Shown here: one piece after another, positions 7,402 to 20,188 of the stretch | How positions within the stretch are numbered: the first letter of the stretch is position 1 | Layout of the letters: each line of letters starts with the position of its first letter | Assembly (NCBI GenBank): GCA_023954045.1 | Contig: JAMLIR010000002.1 | Coordinates: 182,793-246,792 of the forward strand | Direction of reading: 5' to 3' | Length of the DNA: 64,000 nucleotides | From: Burkholderiaceae bacterium | GTDB taxonomy: Bacteria > Pseudomonadota > Gammaproteobacteria > Burkholderiales > Burkholderiaceae_E | The notes under the pieces: model-generated | Told to the model about the DNA's origin: nothing | The model's input: the letters and a program-made list of their open reading frames with translations, nothing else | Databases searched by the model: none | Made by a program: the position numbers and the translations under genes

Positions 7402-8046
7402 ATGCGCGTCCTCCAGCACCTCTTCGACAAGAACAAGGCCTGGTCCGAAAGGGTCCGCCGCGACGACCCGCAGTTCTTCGAGCGGCTGTCGCAGCAGCAG
7501 TCGCCGCGCCACCTCTGGATCGGCTGCTCCGACAGCCGCGTGCCGGCCAACGAGATCATCGGCCTGCCGCCGGGCGAGGTGTTCGTCCACCGCAACGTCG
7601 CCAACGTGGTCGTCCACACCGACCTGAACTGCCTGTCGGTGATGCAGTTCGCGATCGACATCCTGAAGGTCGAGCACGTGATGGTCGTGGGCCACTACGG
7701 CTGCGGCGGCGTGCGCGTGGCGCTGCGCGGCGAGCGCGTCGGGCTGTCCGACCACTGGATCGGCCACGTGAGGGACGTCTTCGAGCAGCACGAGGCGCGC
7801 ATCCGGCCGCTGTACCACGAGTCGCACCAGGTCGACCGGCTCTGCGAGCTCAACGTGATCGAGCAGGTGCACAACGTCTGCCGATCGACGATCGTGCGCG
7901 ACGCCTGGGATCGCGGGCAGCCGCTGTCGGTGCACGGCTGGATCTACGGCCTGAACAACGGCCTGCTGCGCGATCTCGGCGTCACCGCCCAGAACCGCAA
8001 GGAAGCGGCCGAGCGCTACGAGGCGGCGATCCAGGCGCTGACATGA
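7402..8046 (+). CDS. can: Beta-class carbonic anhydrase
   Basis: 214-residue zinc enzyme that interconverts CO2 and bicarbonate in the cytoplasm. Zinc ligands are visible: Cys42 and Asp44 with Arg46 in CSDSR, and His98 and Cys101 in HYGCGG. The length matches the E. coli Can type. It starts a compact run of genes, ending in a four-base ATGA overlap with dadA. A single-gene promoter is expected in the gap to divergent nnrU. Confidence 0.95.
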   Translation: MRVLQHLFDKNKAWSERVRRDDPQFFERLSQQQSPRHLWIGCSDSRVPANEIIGLPPGEVFVHRNVANVVVHTDLNCLSVMQFAIDILKVEHVMVVGHYGCGGVRVALRGERVGLSDHWIGHVRDVFEQHEARIRPLYHESHQVDRLCELNVIEQVHNVCRSTIVRDAWDRGQPLSVHGWIYGLNNGLLRDLGVTAQNRKEAAERYEAAIQALT

Positions 8047-9347
8047 AAGTCGTCGTGCTCGGCGCGGGCGTGGTCGGCGTCGCCAGCGCCTGGTTCCTGA
8101 ACCGGCAGGGCTTCGAGGTCACCGTCGTCGACCGGCAGGGCGAGCCCGCCGCCGAGACCAGCTTCGCCAACGGCGGGCAGATCTCGGTGAGCCACGCCGA
8201 GCCCTGGGCCAACCCGGCCGCGCCGATGAAGATCCTGCGCTGGCTCGGGCGGCGCGACGCGCCGCTGCTGTTTCGGCTGCAAGCCGACCCCGCGCAGTGG
8301 CGCTGGGGCCTGGCGTTCCTGCGCGAGTGCACGCACGAACGCGCGCGCCACAACATCGCGCAACTGGTGAGGCTGGGCCTGTACAGCCGCGCGACGCTGC
8401 AGGCGTTGCGCCGCGAGACCGGCATCGGGTACGACGAGTGCAGCCGCGGCATCCTGCACTTCTATACCAGCGCCGCCGAGTTCGAAGCGGCCCGCGAGCC
8501 GGCGCGGCTGATGACCGAGCTCGGATGCGAGCGCCGGGTCGTCTCGGCCGACGAGGCGGTGGCGATCGAGCCGGCGCTGCGCCAGGCGCGGCCGATGCTG
8601 GTCGGCGCCACGTACACCGCGGCCGACGAGTCGGGCGACGCGTGCCGCTTCACGCGCGAGCTCGCGGCACTGTGCCGCGCGCGCGGCGTGCGTTTCCTGA
8701 TGCAACACCGCGTGACCGCGCTGCGCGCCGCGGGCGGGCGCGTCGAGCACGTCGAGGCGATCGACGCCGAGGGCCGCTACGTGCGGATCGAAGCCGACCG
8801 CTACGTGCTCTCGCTCGGCAGCCACAGCGCGCGCCTCGCGGCTCCGCTCGGGCTGCGATTGAATATCTATCCGGCCAAGGGTTACTCGCTGACGATGCCG
8901 GTGCGCGACGCGGCGCTTGCAAACGAAGTCTCGCTGACCGACGACGAATACAAGCTGGTGTTCTCGCGGCTCGGCGAGCGGCTGCGGGTCGCCGGCACCG
9001 CCGAGCTCGGCGGCTACGGGCGCGCGCTCGACCGCGCGCGCTGCGCGGCGATCCTGCGCCGCGTCGAGCAACTTTTCCCCGGCGCTGGCGACGCGTCGCG
9101 CGTCGAGTACTGGAGCGGCCTGCGGCCCGCGACCCCGTCGAACCTGCCGTACATCGGCGCGAGTCGCGTCGCGAACCTGTTCCTGAACACCGGCCACGGC
9201 ACACTCGGCTGGACGCAGGCCTGCGGCAGCGGCCGCGCGCTGGCGGACCTCGTCGCCGGACGTCCGCCCGAGGTCGACTTCGCGTTCTGCGGTGCCTCCG
9301 GCCCGCGATCGCCGACCGCTGCGGGCTGTGAGAACATCTCCGCATGA
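8043..9347 (+). CDS. dadA: D-amino acid dehydrogenase, small subunit type
   Basis: 434-residue FAD-dependent oxidoreductase that oxidises D-amino acids to 2-oxo acids and passes electrons to the respiratory chain. The N-terminal Rossmann motif VVLGAGVVGVASAWFL (residues 3-18), the SFANGGQISVSHAEPWANP segment and the C-terminal NTGHGTLGWTQACGSG motif are standard for DadA. It overlaps the carbonic anhydrase by four bases and the MBL hydrolase by four bases, so it is translationally coupled to both. No alanine racemase (dadX) is next to it. Confidence 0.93.
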   Translation: MKVVVLGAGVVGVASAWFLNRQGFEVTVVDRQGEPAAETSFANGGQISVSHAEPWANPAAPMKILRWLGRRDAPLLFRLQADPAQWRWGLAFLRECTHERARHNIAQLVRLGLYSRATLQALRRETGIGYDECSRGILHFYTSAAEFEAAREPARLMTELGCERRVVSADEAVAIEPALRQARPMLVGATYTAADESGDACRFTRELAALCRARGVRFLMQHRVTALRAAGGRVEHVEAIDAEGRYVRIEADRYVLSLGSHSARLAAPLGLRLNIYPAKGYSLTMPVRDAALANEVSLTDDEYKLVFSRLGERLRVAGTAELGGYGRALDRARCAAILRRVEQLFPGAGDASRVEYWSGLRPATPSNLPYIGASRVANLFLNTGHGTLGWTQACGSGRALADLVAGRPPEVDFAFCGASGPRSPTAAGCENISA

Positions 9348-10450
9348 AAGCGACGCGCTCTCCGCAAGACCGCGAGCCGGGCTCGCACGACGGCGCGGCG
9401 TCGCCCGCCGCCACGCGACCGCCCGCCTCCGCGTATCCGTTCGAGGGCGTGCCCGACACGGGCACCGCGCGCGAGATCCGGCCCGGCGTGCTGTGGATCC
9501 GCATGCCGCTGCCGTTCGCGCTGAACCACATCAACCTCTACGCGCTCGCGGACGGCGACGGCTGGACGATCGTCGACACCGGCGTGCGCACCGAGACGAC
9601 CGCCGCGGCCTGGCAGCAGCTGCTGGGCGGCGCGCTCGGCGGACGACCGATCCGCCGCGTGCTCGTCACGCACATGCACCCCGACCACGTCGGGATGGCC
9701 GGATGGCTCACGCGCAAGTTCGATTGCCGGCTCTGGATGACGCGGCTCGAGTACCTGACCTGCCGCGTGCTGGTGGCCGACACCGGCAGCGAGGCGCCCG
9801 AGGACGGCGTCGAGTTCTATCGGCGCGCGGGCTGGGACGACGCCGCGCTCGAGCAGTATCGCGCGCGCTTCGGCGGTTTCGGCAAGGGCGTCTACCGGCT
9901 GCCCGACAGTTATCGCCGAATCGTCGACGGCGAGACGATCCGCATCGGCGAGCACGACTGGACCGTCGTCGTCGGCCACGGCCATTCGCCCGAGCACGCG
10001 TGCCTGCACAGTCCGGCGCTCAGGCTGCTGGTCTCAGGCGACCAGGTGCTGCCGCGGATCTCGTCGAACGTGTCGGTGTTTCCCACCGAGCCCGACGCCG
10101 ATCCGCTGGGCGACTGGATCGAGTCGCTGGCGAAGCTCGAGCGCGCGCTGCCCGACGACGTCCTGGTGCTGCCGTCGCACAACGAGCCGTTCAACGGCCT
10201 GCACGCGCGGCTGCAGTCGCTGGCCAGCGGCCACCTGCGCGGGCTCGACCGGCTGCGCAAGTCGCTCGCGCAACCGAAGCGCGTGGTCGACCTGTTCGGC
10301 GCGCTGTTCGCGCGCGACGTGCGCACCGACCCGCATCTGCTCAGCATGGCCACCGGCGAGTGCATCGCGCACCTGAACTACCTGCGGGCGCGCGGCGAGG
10401 TGGTGGTCGAACCCGATGCGAACCGCGTCGACTGGTATCGGAAGATCTGA
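9344..10450 (+). CDS. MBL-fold metallo-hydrolase
   Basis: 368-residue metallo-beta-lactamase-fold protein. The metal-binding motif THMHPDHVG is at residues 109-117 (His110, His112, Asp114, His115), with further ligand-type residues at GHSPEH near 210 and SGDQVLP near 230. The C-terminal ~100 residues form a helical extension (GLHARLQSLASGHLRGLDRL) seen in MBL hydrolases related to the glyoxalase II group. The substrate is unknown. The start overlaps dadA by four bases. The N-terminal ~40 residues are low-complexity and probably disordered. Confidence 0.87.
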   Translation: MKATRSPQDREPGSHDGAASPAATRPPASAYPFEGVPDTGTAREIRPGVLWIRMPLPFALNHINLYALADGDGWTIVDTGVRTETTAAAWQQLLGGALGGRPIRRVLVTHMHPDHVGMAGWLTRKFDCRLWMTRLEYLTCRVLVADTGSEAPEDGVEFYRRAGWDDAALEQYRARFGGFGKGVYRLPDSYRRIVDGETIRIGEHDWTVVVGHGHSPEHACLHSPALRLLVSGDQVLPRISSNVSVFPTEPDADPLGDWIESLAKLERALPDDVLVLPSHNEPFNGLHARLQSLASGHLRGLDRLRKSLAQPKRVVDLFGALFARDVRTDPHLLSMATGECIAHLNYLRARGEVVVEPDANRVDWYRKI

Positions 10451-10452
10451 AG

Positions 10453-11121
10453 ATGTACTACGAACCCGGTGTGATCCCGCACGGCCTGCCGCACGACCCG
10501 TTCAAGTCGTGCGTGATTCCACGCCCGATCGGCTGGATCTCCACGGTCGACGGGCAGGGGCGACACAACCTCGCGCCGTTCAGCCAGTTCCAGAACGTGA
10601 CCTTCAATCCGCCGATCGTGATGTTCTCGGCGAACCAGGACACCGGCGGCGTGCGCAAGGACTCGGTGCGCAACGCCGAGGAGACCGGCGAGTTCGTCTG
10701 GAACATGGCCACCTACGCGCTGCGCGAGGCGGTCAACATCACCGCCGAGGAGCTTCCGCACGGCGTCGACGAGTTCGAGCGCGCGGGGCTTGCGAAATTG
10801 CCGTCGCGCAAGGTGAAGCCCGCGCGCGTGGCCGGCTCGCCGATCCACTTCGAGTGCGTCTACCTGAACACGCTGCGCTTTCCCGGCGTGCCGCCGATGG
10901 GCACGGCCGACGTCGTGTTCGGCCGCGTGGTGGCGGTGCACATCGATGACGCGGTGATCGACGCCAACGGGCTGGTCGACGTGCTGAAGATCCAGCCGCT
11001 GGCGCGGATGGGCTACTACGACTACACGTTCGTCGACAACAAGTTCTCGATGGTGATCCCGGGCAACAGCCGGAAGCTGCTGGCGGGGCTGGAGGGATCT
11101 GCGGAGAAGGCGCGGGACTGA
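10453..11121 (+). CDS. Flavin reductase-like (FMN-binding split-barrel) protein
   Basis: 222-residue protein with the flavin reductase-like domain: PRPIGWISTVDGQGRHNLAP near residues 21-40, then NPPIVMFS and TGEFVWNM. These proteins bind FMN and often supply reduced flavin to a monooxygenase or act as oxidoreductases. The ATG at 10453 is two bases after the MBL gene stop, continuing the operon. The gene ends back to back with the minus-strand ketopantoate reductase-like gene; the two stop codons form the palindrome TGATCA. Confidence 0.85.
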   Translation: MYYEPGVIPHGLPHDPFKSCVIPRPIGWISTVDGQGRHNLAPFSQFQNVTFNPPIVMFSANQDTGGVRKDSVRNAEETGEFVWNMATYALREAVNITAEELPHGVDEFERAGLAKLPSRKVKPARVAGSPIHFECVYLNTLRFPGVPPMGTADVVFGRVVAVHIDDAVIDANGLVDVLKIQPLARMGYYDYTFVDNKFSMVIPGNSRKLLAGLEGSAEKARD

Positions 11122-12051
11122 TCAGCCTGCCAGTTGGCTCTCGCGCGCCCGGATCAGCGCGACGACGACGTCGTTCGCTGGACTCGGCACGCCGGTCTCG
11201 GCGCCGAGGCGCGAGATCGCGCCGTTGATCGCATCGACCTCGCCTCGCCGGCCGGCCATGGCGTCGATCAGCATCGAAGGGCGGGCGTTCGGGATCTTCG
11301 AGCCGAGGTTCTTCACGTGCCCGATCGGGTCGGCGAGGCCGAGGTCGACCCCCAGCGCCCCGGCGACCGCGACCGCCTCTCGCGAGCACGCGGAGGCGAC
11401 GCGCCAGGCTTCCTCGTTCGCGATGATCTGGCCGATCGTCAGGCCGGTGAGGCACGCGGTCCCCGAGTAGGCGACGTTCATGACCAGCTTCTTCCAGACC
11501 ATGGACGCCACGTCGTCGTGCAGCGCGACCTTGAAGCCGGACGAGCGCCAGATCTGCGCGGACGCGGCAAGGTCATCGAGCGGAAGCCCGGCGTAGCGTC
11601 CGAACCAGGTGACCTCCATCCCGTTGTGGTGCGCGTGGCCCCACTCGGGAATCGACGCGCCGAAGCCGCCGACCACGCCGACCGCCAGCCGGTCGGGATC
11701 GATGTGCCGGCCCGCGCGCTCAGGCGAGCCGAGGCCGTTCTGGATCGTCTGCACCACCGTCGTGGGACCGACCAGCCCCTTGCTCGATCTGGCCGCGGAT
11801 TCGACGTCGAAAGCCTTGGTCGCGATGACGACCAGGTCGCAGCGGCCGATGCCGTCGGTCGTCACCGACGCGCTGGCCAGCCTGACGGTGCGGTCGCCGC
11901 TGAAGCCGCTGACGCGCAGGCCGTGCGCGTTTATCGCGTCGACGTGCGCCTGCCAGAAAGTGACCGCGTGCACCTCGTGCCCGGCCGACGCCATCAGGCC
12001 GGCGTAGACCGAGCCCATCGCCCCGCAGCCGACGATTGCGACCTTCGCCAT
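11122..12051 (-). CDS. Ketopantoate reductase-like 2-dehydropantoate 2-reductase
   Basis: 309-residue NADP-dependent reductase. The N-terminal dinucleotide motif VAIVGCGAMGSVYAGLMASAG (residue 4 on), TKAFDVESA, QNGLG and the C-terminal PSMLIDAMAGRRGEVDAING motif fit the ApbA/PanE family. It could make pantoate for coenzyme A or be a paralogue acting on another 2-oxo acid, so I do not assign panE. The start at 12051 is 47 bases after the gyrB stop on the same strand. Its stop abuts that of the convergent flavin reductase-like gene. Confidence 0.83.
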   Translation of the reverse strand: MAKVAIVGCGAMGSVYAGLMASAGHEVHAVTFWQAHVDAINAHGLRVSGFSGDRTVRLASASVTTDGIGRCDLVVIATKAFDVESAARSSKGLVGPTTVVQTIQNGLGSPERAGRHIDPDRLAVGVVGGFGASIPEWGHAHHNGMEVTWFGRYAGLPLDDLAASAQIWRSSGFKVALHDDVASMVWKKLVMNVAYSGTACLTGLTIGQIIANEEAWRVASACSREAVAVAGALGVDLGLADPIGHVKNLGSKIPNARPSMLIDAMAGRRGEVDAINGAISRLGAETGVPSPANDVVVALIRARESQLAG

Positions 12052-12098
12052 CGATCCGTCCCCTGCCCAGCCGGCGTGCGCGCGCTGCGGCGACGCCG

Positions 12099-15715
<3,617 letters not shown>

Positions 15716-15943
15716 TGCTTTAGATTCCTGTTGCTGTTGTTGGATGTACGAGGCGCAACTCTGGGGACAACCCGCCCTGCCCTGCGCGGGCATTGGGTTT
15801 GCGGCGATTCCGGGGGTGTGGAAGACGCGCACCGGGGCCTGTGGACCCGGTCGAACAACCAGCGCCTGCCCGCAAAAAAGGCAGGTTGTTCACATTCGGT
15901 CCCGTACTTGTCCAGCCCTTGCCCACGCCGCGCATGCCGGTCC
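15716..15943. other. Candidate oriC in the dnaA-dnaN gap
   Basis: 228-bp noncoding region. It has TTGTTCACA (15886-15894), one mismatch from the DnaA box TTATNCACA, and weaker boxes at 15762-15770 (reverse TTGTCCCCA) and 15817-15825 (reverse TCTTCCACA). A long inverted repeat is present: GAACAACC (15853-15860) and CCTGCC (15865-15870) pair with GGCAGG and TTGTTC (15880-15891) around an A6 loop. The dnaA-rpmH gap is only about 100 bp, so this is the roomier site for an origin in the cluster. The boxes are degenerate, hence moderate confidence. Confidence 0.45.
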
Positions 15944-17443
15944 TCATCCGCGCAGCGTCTGGTCGAGCACGTGCAACTGGCGGTTCCACTCCTGGTCGTG
16001 CTGGCGCAGTTCCGCGATGCGCTTGACCGCGTGCATGACGGTAGTGTGGTCGCGGCCGCCGAAGGCCTCGCCGATCTCGGGGAAGCTCTTCTGCGTGAGC
16101 TCCTTCGCGAAATACATGGCCACCTGGCGCGCGCGCGCGATGTGTGCGGGCCGGCGCTTGCTGTACATGTCGGCGACCTTGATCTTGAAGAAGTCGGCCA
16201 CCGTCTTCTGGATCGACTCGATCGAGATCGGCGGCCGGCTCAGCTCGAGCAGGTCCTTCAGCGCCTCCTTGGCGAGGTCGGCGGTGATCGCCCGATTGCG
16301 GAAGCGCGCGAAGGCGATCACGCGCAGCAGCGCGCCTTCCAACTCGCGCACGTTCGAGCGCAGGTTCTTCGCGACGAAGAAGGCGACCTCCTCGGGGAGC
16401 TTCTCGCCCGACTGTTCGGCCTTCTTCAGCAGGATCGCGACCCGCATCTCGAGCTCGGGCGGCTCGATCTCGACGATCAGTCCCGAGCCGAAGCGCGACA
16501 CCAGCCGGTCCTCGAAGGCCGAGAGCTCCCTCGGGTAGGTGTCGCTGGTGATGATCAGCTGCTTGCGGGCCGTGAGCAGCGCCTCGAAGGTATAGAAGAA
16601 CTCTTCCTGGGTGCGGTCCTTGCCGCCCAGGAACTGGATGTCGTCCACCAGCAGCAGGTCGAGCGACTGGTATTTCTTCTTGAACTCGTGCAGCGACTTG
16701 CGCTGGATGCCGCGGACCATCTCGTCGAAATAGTCCTGCGCGTGGATGTAGCGCACGCGCGCGTTGGGGTTGCGCTCGAGGATCGCGTTGCCCACCGCGT
16801 GCAGCAGGTGGGTCTTGCCCAGCCCCACCCCGCCGTACAGGAACAGCGGGTTGTAGGCGGTGCCGGGGCGCTCGACGACCTGCAGCGCGGCCGACCAGGC
16901 GATCTGGTTGGCCTTGCCGTGGACGAAGGTGTCGAAGGTGAGCTCGGGGCGCAAGCGCGTCTGCGCGTCGGGTGCGGCGTGCGCGGGCGGCAGCGCGGCC
17001 GCGGCCGGCTCGACGGCGTCGAACGCGTCGACGTCGATCTCGTCGAGCGCCGTGAGGTCCAGGGCCGCGCGGGCCTCCGGGGACGCGCCGCGCATCGCAT
17101 CGGGCGGTATGGCGTCGTTCGCGGCGGCGGCCGCGCGATGGATCTCGAAGCTCACGCGCAGCTCGGGCTCGATGGTCTCGCGCGCGATCGTCTCGATCCG
17201 CGACTCGAACTGCGACTTCACCCAGTTCAGCTTGAAGTGGTTCGGGACGCCCAGCCGCAGCAGGTGCTCGCCCGCGTCGTAGCCCAGGAAGACGAGCGGC
17301 TTGATCCAGGGCTTGAATTGCTGTGCAGGGATCTCGTTCTCGAGCCGAGCCACGCAGGCGAGCCAACGGTCCAACATGTTGTCGATCGATTCGGACAAGC
17401 GTGACGGGGGAGCGGGGTCGGGAGGGGACACGAAACCGCCCAT
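15944..17443 (-). CDS. dnaA: Chromosomal replication initiator DnaA
   Basis: 499-residue AAA+ initiator that binds DnaA boxes and melts oriC. Domain I starts near residue 24 ([17 protein letters not shown]), followed by an Ala/Pro-rich linker (about 100-165). The ATPase has Walker A GGVGLGKT at 204-211 and Walker [14 protein letters not shown]. The C-terminal DNA-binding helix-turn-helix contains [15 protein letters not shown]. The start at 17443 is used, but the ATG at 17377 aligns better with typical N-termini, so the first 22 residues are uncertain. Confidence 0.96.
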   Translation of the reverse strand: MGGFVSPPDPAPPSRLSESIDNMLDRWLACVARLENEIPAQQFKPWIKPLVFLGYDAGEHLLRLGVPNHFKLNWVKSQFESRIETIARETIEPELRVSFEIHRAAAAANDAIPPDAMRGASPEARAALDLTALDEIDVDAFDAVEPAAAALPPAHAAPDAQTRLRPELTFDTFVHGKANQIAWSAALQVVERPGTAYNPLFLYGGVGLGKTHLLHAVGNAILERNPNARVRYIHAQDYFDEMVRGIQRKSLHEFKKKYQSLDLLLVDDIQFLGGKDRTQEEFFYTFEALLTARKQLIITSDTYPRELSAFEDRLVSRFGSGLIVEIEPPELEMRVAILLKKAEQSGEKLPEEVAFFVAKNLRSNVRELEGALLRVIAFARFRNRAITADLAKEALKDLLELSRPPISIESIQKTVADFFKIKVADMYSKRRPAHIARARQVAMYFAKELTQKSFPEIGEAFGGRDHTTVMHAVKRIAELRQHDQEWNRQLHVLDQTLRG

Positions 17444-17479
17444 TTTACCCCGTCATTGCAGTCCGGCGCCAACGCAAAA

Positions 17480-17509
17480 TTGACAGCCGACCCGCTAATG
17501 CGTTGTAAT
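17480..17509 (+). promoter_or_regulatory. Sigma-70-type promoter for rpmH
   Basis: TTGACA (17480-17485) and TGTAAT (17504-17509) are separated by 18 bp, a near-consensus -35/-10 pair. The predicted start would lie about 30 bases before the rpmH ATG at 17546. Confidence 0.65.
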
Positions 17510-17545
17510 GAAAGGCTTTTCCCTCCCCGGCCGAGGACTTTCCCG

Positions 17546-17680
17546 ATGAAACGCACCTATCAGCCCTCCGTCGTGCGGCGAAAGCGCACGCACGGCTTCC
17601 TTGCACGCATGAAAACCCGTGGCGGTCGTGACGTCATCCGCGCGCGCCGCGCCAAAGGCCGCAAGCGTCTCGCCGTCTGA
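17546..17680 (+). CDS. rpmH: 50S ribosomal protein L34
   Basis: 44-residue ribosomal protein with the standard sequence pattern [20 protein letters not shown] and the KRLAV end. The length is exactly the family norm. It begins the conserved rpmH-rnpA-yidD-yidC-mnmE run divergent from dnaA and is overlapped by the rnpA reading frame. Confidence 0.97.
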   Translation: MKRTYQPSVVRRKRTHGFLARMKTRGGRDVIRARRAKGRKRLAV

Positions 17681-18050
17681 GCGCTCGCGCCAGCCCCGCG
17701 GCGAGGACGCGCGCCTGCCGCGAAGCGTGGTCGCAGCGCTGCTGCGTACGCGGCCCGGGGTCCGCAGCGAGCACTTCAGCCTGCACTGGAGGGTGCTCGA
17801 AGGTCCGCCGGGCGTATTGTTCATGGCGATCCCCAAACGCCTGCTGGCGAGAGCGGTCGACCGCAACGCGGTTCGCCGCGTGGCGCGCGAAGCCTGGCGC
17901 GCCGCCGCCGTCGCGCGTGCGCCGGTCGCCGCGATGCTTCGGATGACCGCGGCGCCGGCGGCGCGTGGCGCGCGGCACCGCAAGGCGCTGGTGCGCGCCG
18001 AACTCGACCAGGCGTTCCAGGCGATGGACCGGCGCCTGGGCGGTGGCTGA
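17619..18050 (+). CDS. rnpA: Ribonuclease P protein component
   Basis: Basic protein of up to 143 residues that supports the RNase P ribozyme in tRNA 5' processing. The core is recognisable: [43 protein letters not shown] contains the RNR-type motif (here DRNAVRR). The first possible starts, GTG at 17619 and 17628, lie inside rpmH; the next GTG, near 17721, would remove the conserved PR segment. The gene therefore either overlaps rpmH by about 60 bases or uses a rare start. The C-terminus is followed by AGGAGG for yidD. Confidence 0.9.
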   Translation: MAVVTSSARAAPKAASVSPSERSRQPRGEDARLPRSVVAALLRTRPGVRSEHFSLHWRVLEGPPGVLFMAIPKRLLARAVDRNAVRRVAREAWRAAAVARAPVAAMLRMTAAPAARGARHRKALVRAELDQAFQAMDRRLGGG

Positions 18051-18065
18051 ACAGGAGGAGCGTTG

Positions 18066-18344
18066 GTGAAGCGGGTGCTGGCAGCGTTGATTCGTTTCTA
18101 TCGGGTGGCGATCAGCCCGATGACGCCGCCGCGTTGCCGTTTCCTGCCGACCTGTTCCGATTACGCGCTGGAGGCGATCGAGCGCCACGGCGCCGTCGCC
18201 GGCGGCTGGCTCGCGGTGCGGCGCCTCGCGCGATGCCATCCCTTCAATCCCGGCGGCCTGGACGAAGTCCCGGACCGCCCGCCCGCGTTCTGCCAATGCC
18301 GCTGGCCCGCGGCGCTGCGTCGCGACGAATCCACCGAACGATAG
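18066..18344 (+). CDS. yidD: Membrane protein insertion efficiency factor YidD
   Basis: 92-residue protein with the YidD signature [32 protein letters not shown] and a second Cys at RCHPFNPGG. It helps YidC and Sec insert membrane proteins. GTG at 18066 is preferred over TTG at 18063 because AGGAGG (18053-18058) is then seven bases upstream. It is three bases from yidC. Confidence 0.95.
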   Translation: MKRVLAALIRFYRVAISPMTPPRCRFLPTCSDYALEAIERHGAVAGGWLAVRRLARCHPFNPGGLDEVPDRPPAFCQCRWPAALRRDESTER

Positions 18345-18347
18345 ACC

Positions 18348-20105
18348 ATGCAGACCCAACGAATGATCCTCTGGATCGTCTTCTCGATGTCGCTGTTGTT
18401 CCTGTGGGATTCGTGGCAGCGCCACCAGGGCCATCCGTCGCTGTTCGGCGGCGCGACGCCGCAGGCGAGCGCCCCGGCGGCCTCGGGCGACGGCAAGCCG
18501 CGCACCGATGCCAGCATCCCGCCGAGCTCCGGCGCCGGCGCCGAAGTGCCGGGCGCGGCGCCGGCCGCGCAGGCTGGCGGCCAGGGAGTGCCATCCGGAG
18601 CGCCCGGCGCGGGCGCCGCGGTGGCCCCGGCGGCTTCGGGTCCCTCGGGCCAGGCCATCCGGCTGGCCAACGACGTGCTGGCGCTCGACGTGAACCCGGT
18701 CGGCGGGCAGATCGAGCGGGCCGAGCTGCTCCAGCATCGCGACCTGAACGACCGCGCCCACCACCTGGTGCTGCTGCACAACCAGCCGGGCAAGCTGTAC
18801 GTCGCGCAGAGCGGGCTGATCGGCGCCGCCGACGGCCCCGGCTATCCGAACCACCGGACCCCGATGACGCCGGTCGACGGCAACGCGGGGCCGCACGTGC
18901 TCGCGGCCGGGGGCGACGCGGTGCGGCTGTCGCTCGCCGCGGAGAGCGGCGGAGTGCAGCTGGTGCGCACCTACACGCTGGCACGCGGCGCCTACGTCGT
19001 CGACGTGAAGGACGAGATCACCAACGTCGGCGCCACGCCGGCGCGGCCCGTTCTGTACATGCAGCTGACCCGCGACGGCAACCCGCCGCCCGGCGAGTCG
19101 AAGTTCTACAGCACCTACACCGGTCCGGTCGTCTACTCCGACGCCGACAAGTTCCAGAAGGTGCCGTTCGGCGACATCGAGAAGGACAAGGCCAAGCACG
19201 CGATGAGCGCCGACAACGGCTGGGTCGGCATCATCCAGCACTACTTCGTCTCGGCGTGGATTCCGGCGGCCAAGGTCAATCGCGAGTTCTACACGCGCAA
19301 GGTCGACACGAACCTGTACTCGGTGGGCATCAAGGAGCCGCTGGCCGAGTTGGCGCCGCAGGCGAGCACGACCGTTCAGTCGCGGCTGCTGGTGGGCCCG
19401 CAGGACCAGCGGATGCTCGAGGGCATCGCGCCGGGCCTCGACCTGACCGTCGACTACGGCTGGCTCACCGCCGTCGCGCAGCCGATCCACTGGCTGCTGC
19501 AGAAATTGCACGGGCTGGTGGGCAACTGGGGCTGGGCGATCGTGCTGCTGACGATCGTCGTGAAGACGATCTTCTTCCCGCTGCAGGCGGCGAGCTACAA
19601 GTCGATGGCGCGGATGAAGGCGGTCACGCCGCGGCTCACCGCGATCCGCGAGCGCTACGGCAACGATCGCGTGAAGATGAACCAGGCGATGATGGAGCTG
19701 TACAAGACCGAGAAGATCAATCCGCTCGGCGGCTGCCTGCCGATCGTGGTGCAGATCCCGGTCTTCATCGCGCTGTACTGGGTGCTGCTCGCGTCGGTCG
19801 AGATGCGCGACGCGCCGTGGGTCGGCTGGATCACCGACCTGGCGGCCCCGGACCCCTACTACATCCTGCCGCTGGTGATGGCGGGAACCATGTTCATCCA
19901 GACCAGGCTGAACCCGACGCCGCCCGACCCGATGCAGGCGAAGATGATGATGATCATGCCGCTGGTGTTCTCGGTCATGTTCTTCTTCTTCCCGGCGGGC
20001 CTGGTGCTGTACTGGCTGGTGAACAACGTCTACTCGATCGCGCAGCAATGGGTGATCACGCGCAAGATCACGCAGGAGGCGGCGGCGGCGAAGGCGCGCG
20101 GCTGA
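18348..20105 (+). CDS. yidC: Membrane protein insertase YidC
   Basis: 585-residue inner-membrane insertase. It has an N-terminal membrane segment ([19 protein letters not shown]), an Ala/Pro/Gly-rich linker to about residue 105, a large periplasmic beta domain, and a C-terminal Oxa1-like core with five membrane segments (from about 365, [19 protein letters not shown]). The hydrophilic-groove Arg is expected in the [15 protein letters not shown] segment. It is followed by a strong hairpin that probably ends or attenuates the rpmH-yidC transcript. Confidence 0.97.
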   Translation: MQTQRMILWIVFSMSLLFLWDSWQRHQGHPSLFGGATPQASAPAASGDGKPRTDASIPPSSGAGAEVPGAAPAAQAGGQGVPSGAPGAGAAVAPAASGPSGQAIRLANDVLALDVNPVGGQIERAELLQHRDLNDRAHHLVLLHNQPGKLYVAQSGLIGAADGPGYPNHRTPMTPVDGNAGPHVLAAGGDAVRLSLAAESGGVQLVRTYTLARGAYVVDVKDEITNVGATPARPVLYMQLTRDGNPPPGESKFYSTYTGPVVYSDADKFQKVPFGDIEKDKAKHAMSADNGWVGIIQHYFVSAWIPAAKVNREFYTRKVDTNLYSVGIKEPLAELAPQASTTVQSRLLVGPQDQRMLEGIAPGLDLTVDYGWLTAVAQPIHWLLQKLHGLVGNWGWAIVLLTIVVKTIFFPLQAASYKSMARMKAVTPRLTAIRERYGNDRVKMNQAMMELYKTEKINPLGGCLPIVVQIPVFIALYWVLLASVEMRDAPWVGWITDLAAPDPYYILPLVMAGTMFIQTRLNPTPPDPMQAKMMMIMPLVFSVMFFFFPAGLVLYWLVNNVYSIAQQWVITRKITQEAAAAKARG

Positions 20106-20130
20106 CCGGGCCTGCCCGGGGGTCACTGCG

Positions 20131-20154
20131 AAGCGGCGCCTGCGGGCGCCGCTT
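20131..20154 (+). terminator. Hairpin terminator after yidC
   Basis: AAGCGGCGCC-TGCG-GGCGCCGCTT forms a perfect 10-bp stem with a four-base loop, 25 bases after the yidC stop, followed by a short GCCTTT. It is a likely intrinsic terminator or attenuator before mnmE. Confidence 0.7.
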
Positions 20155-20188
20155 GCCTTTGGGCGGCACGGCCAAGGATGATGCGACG

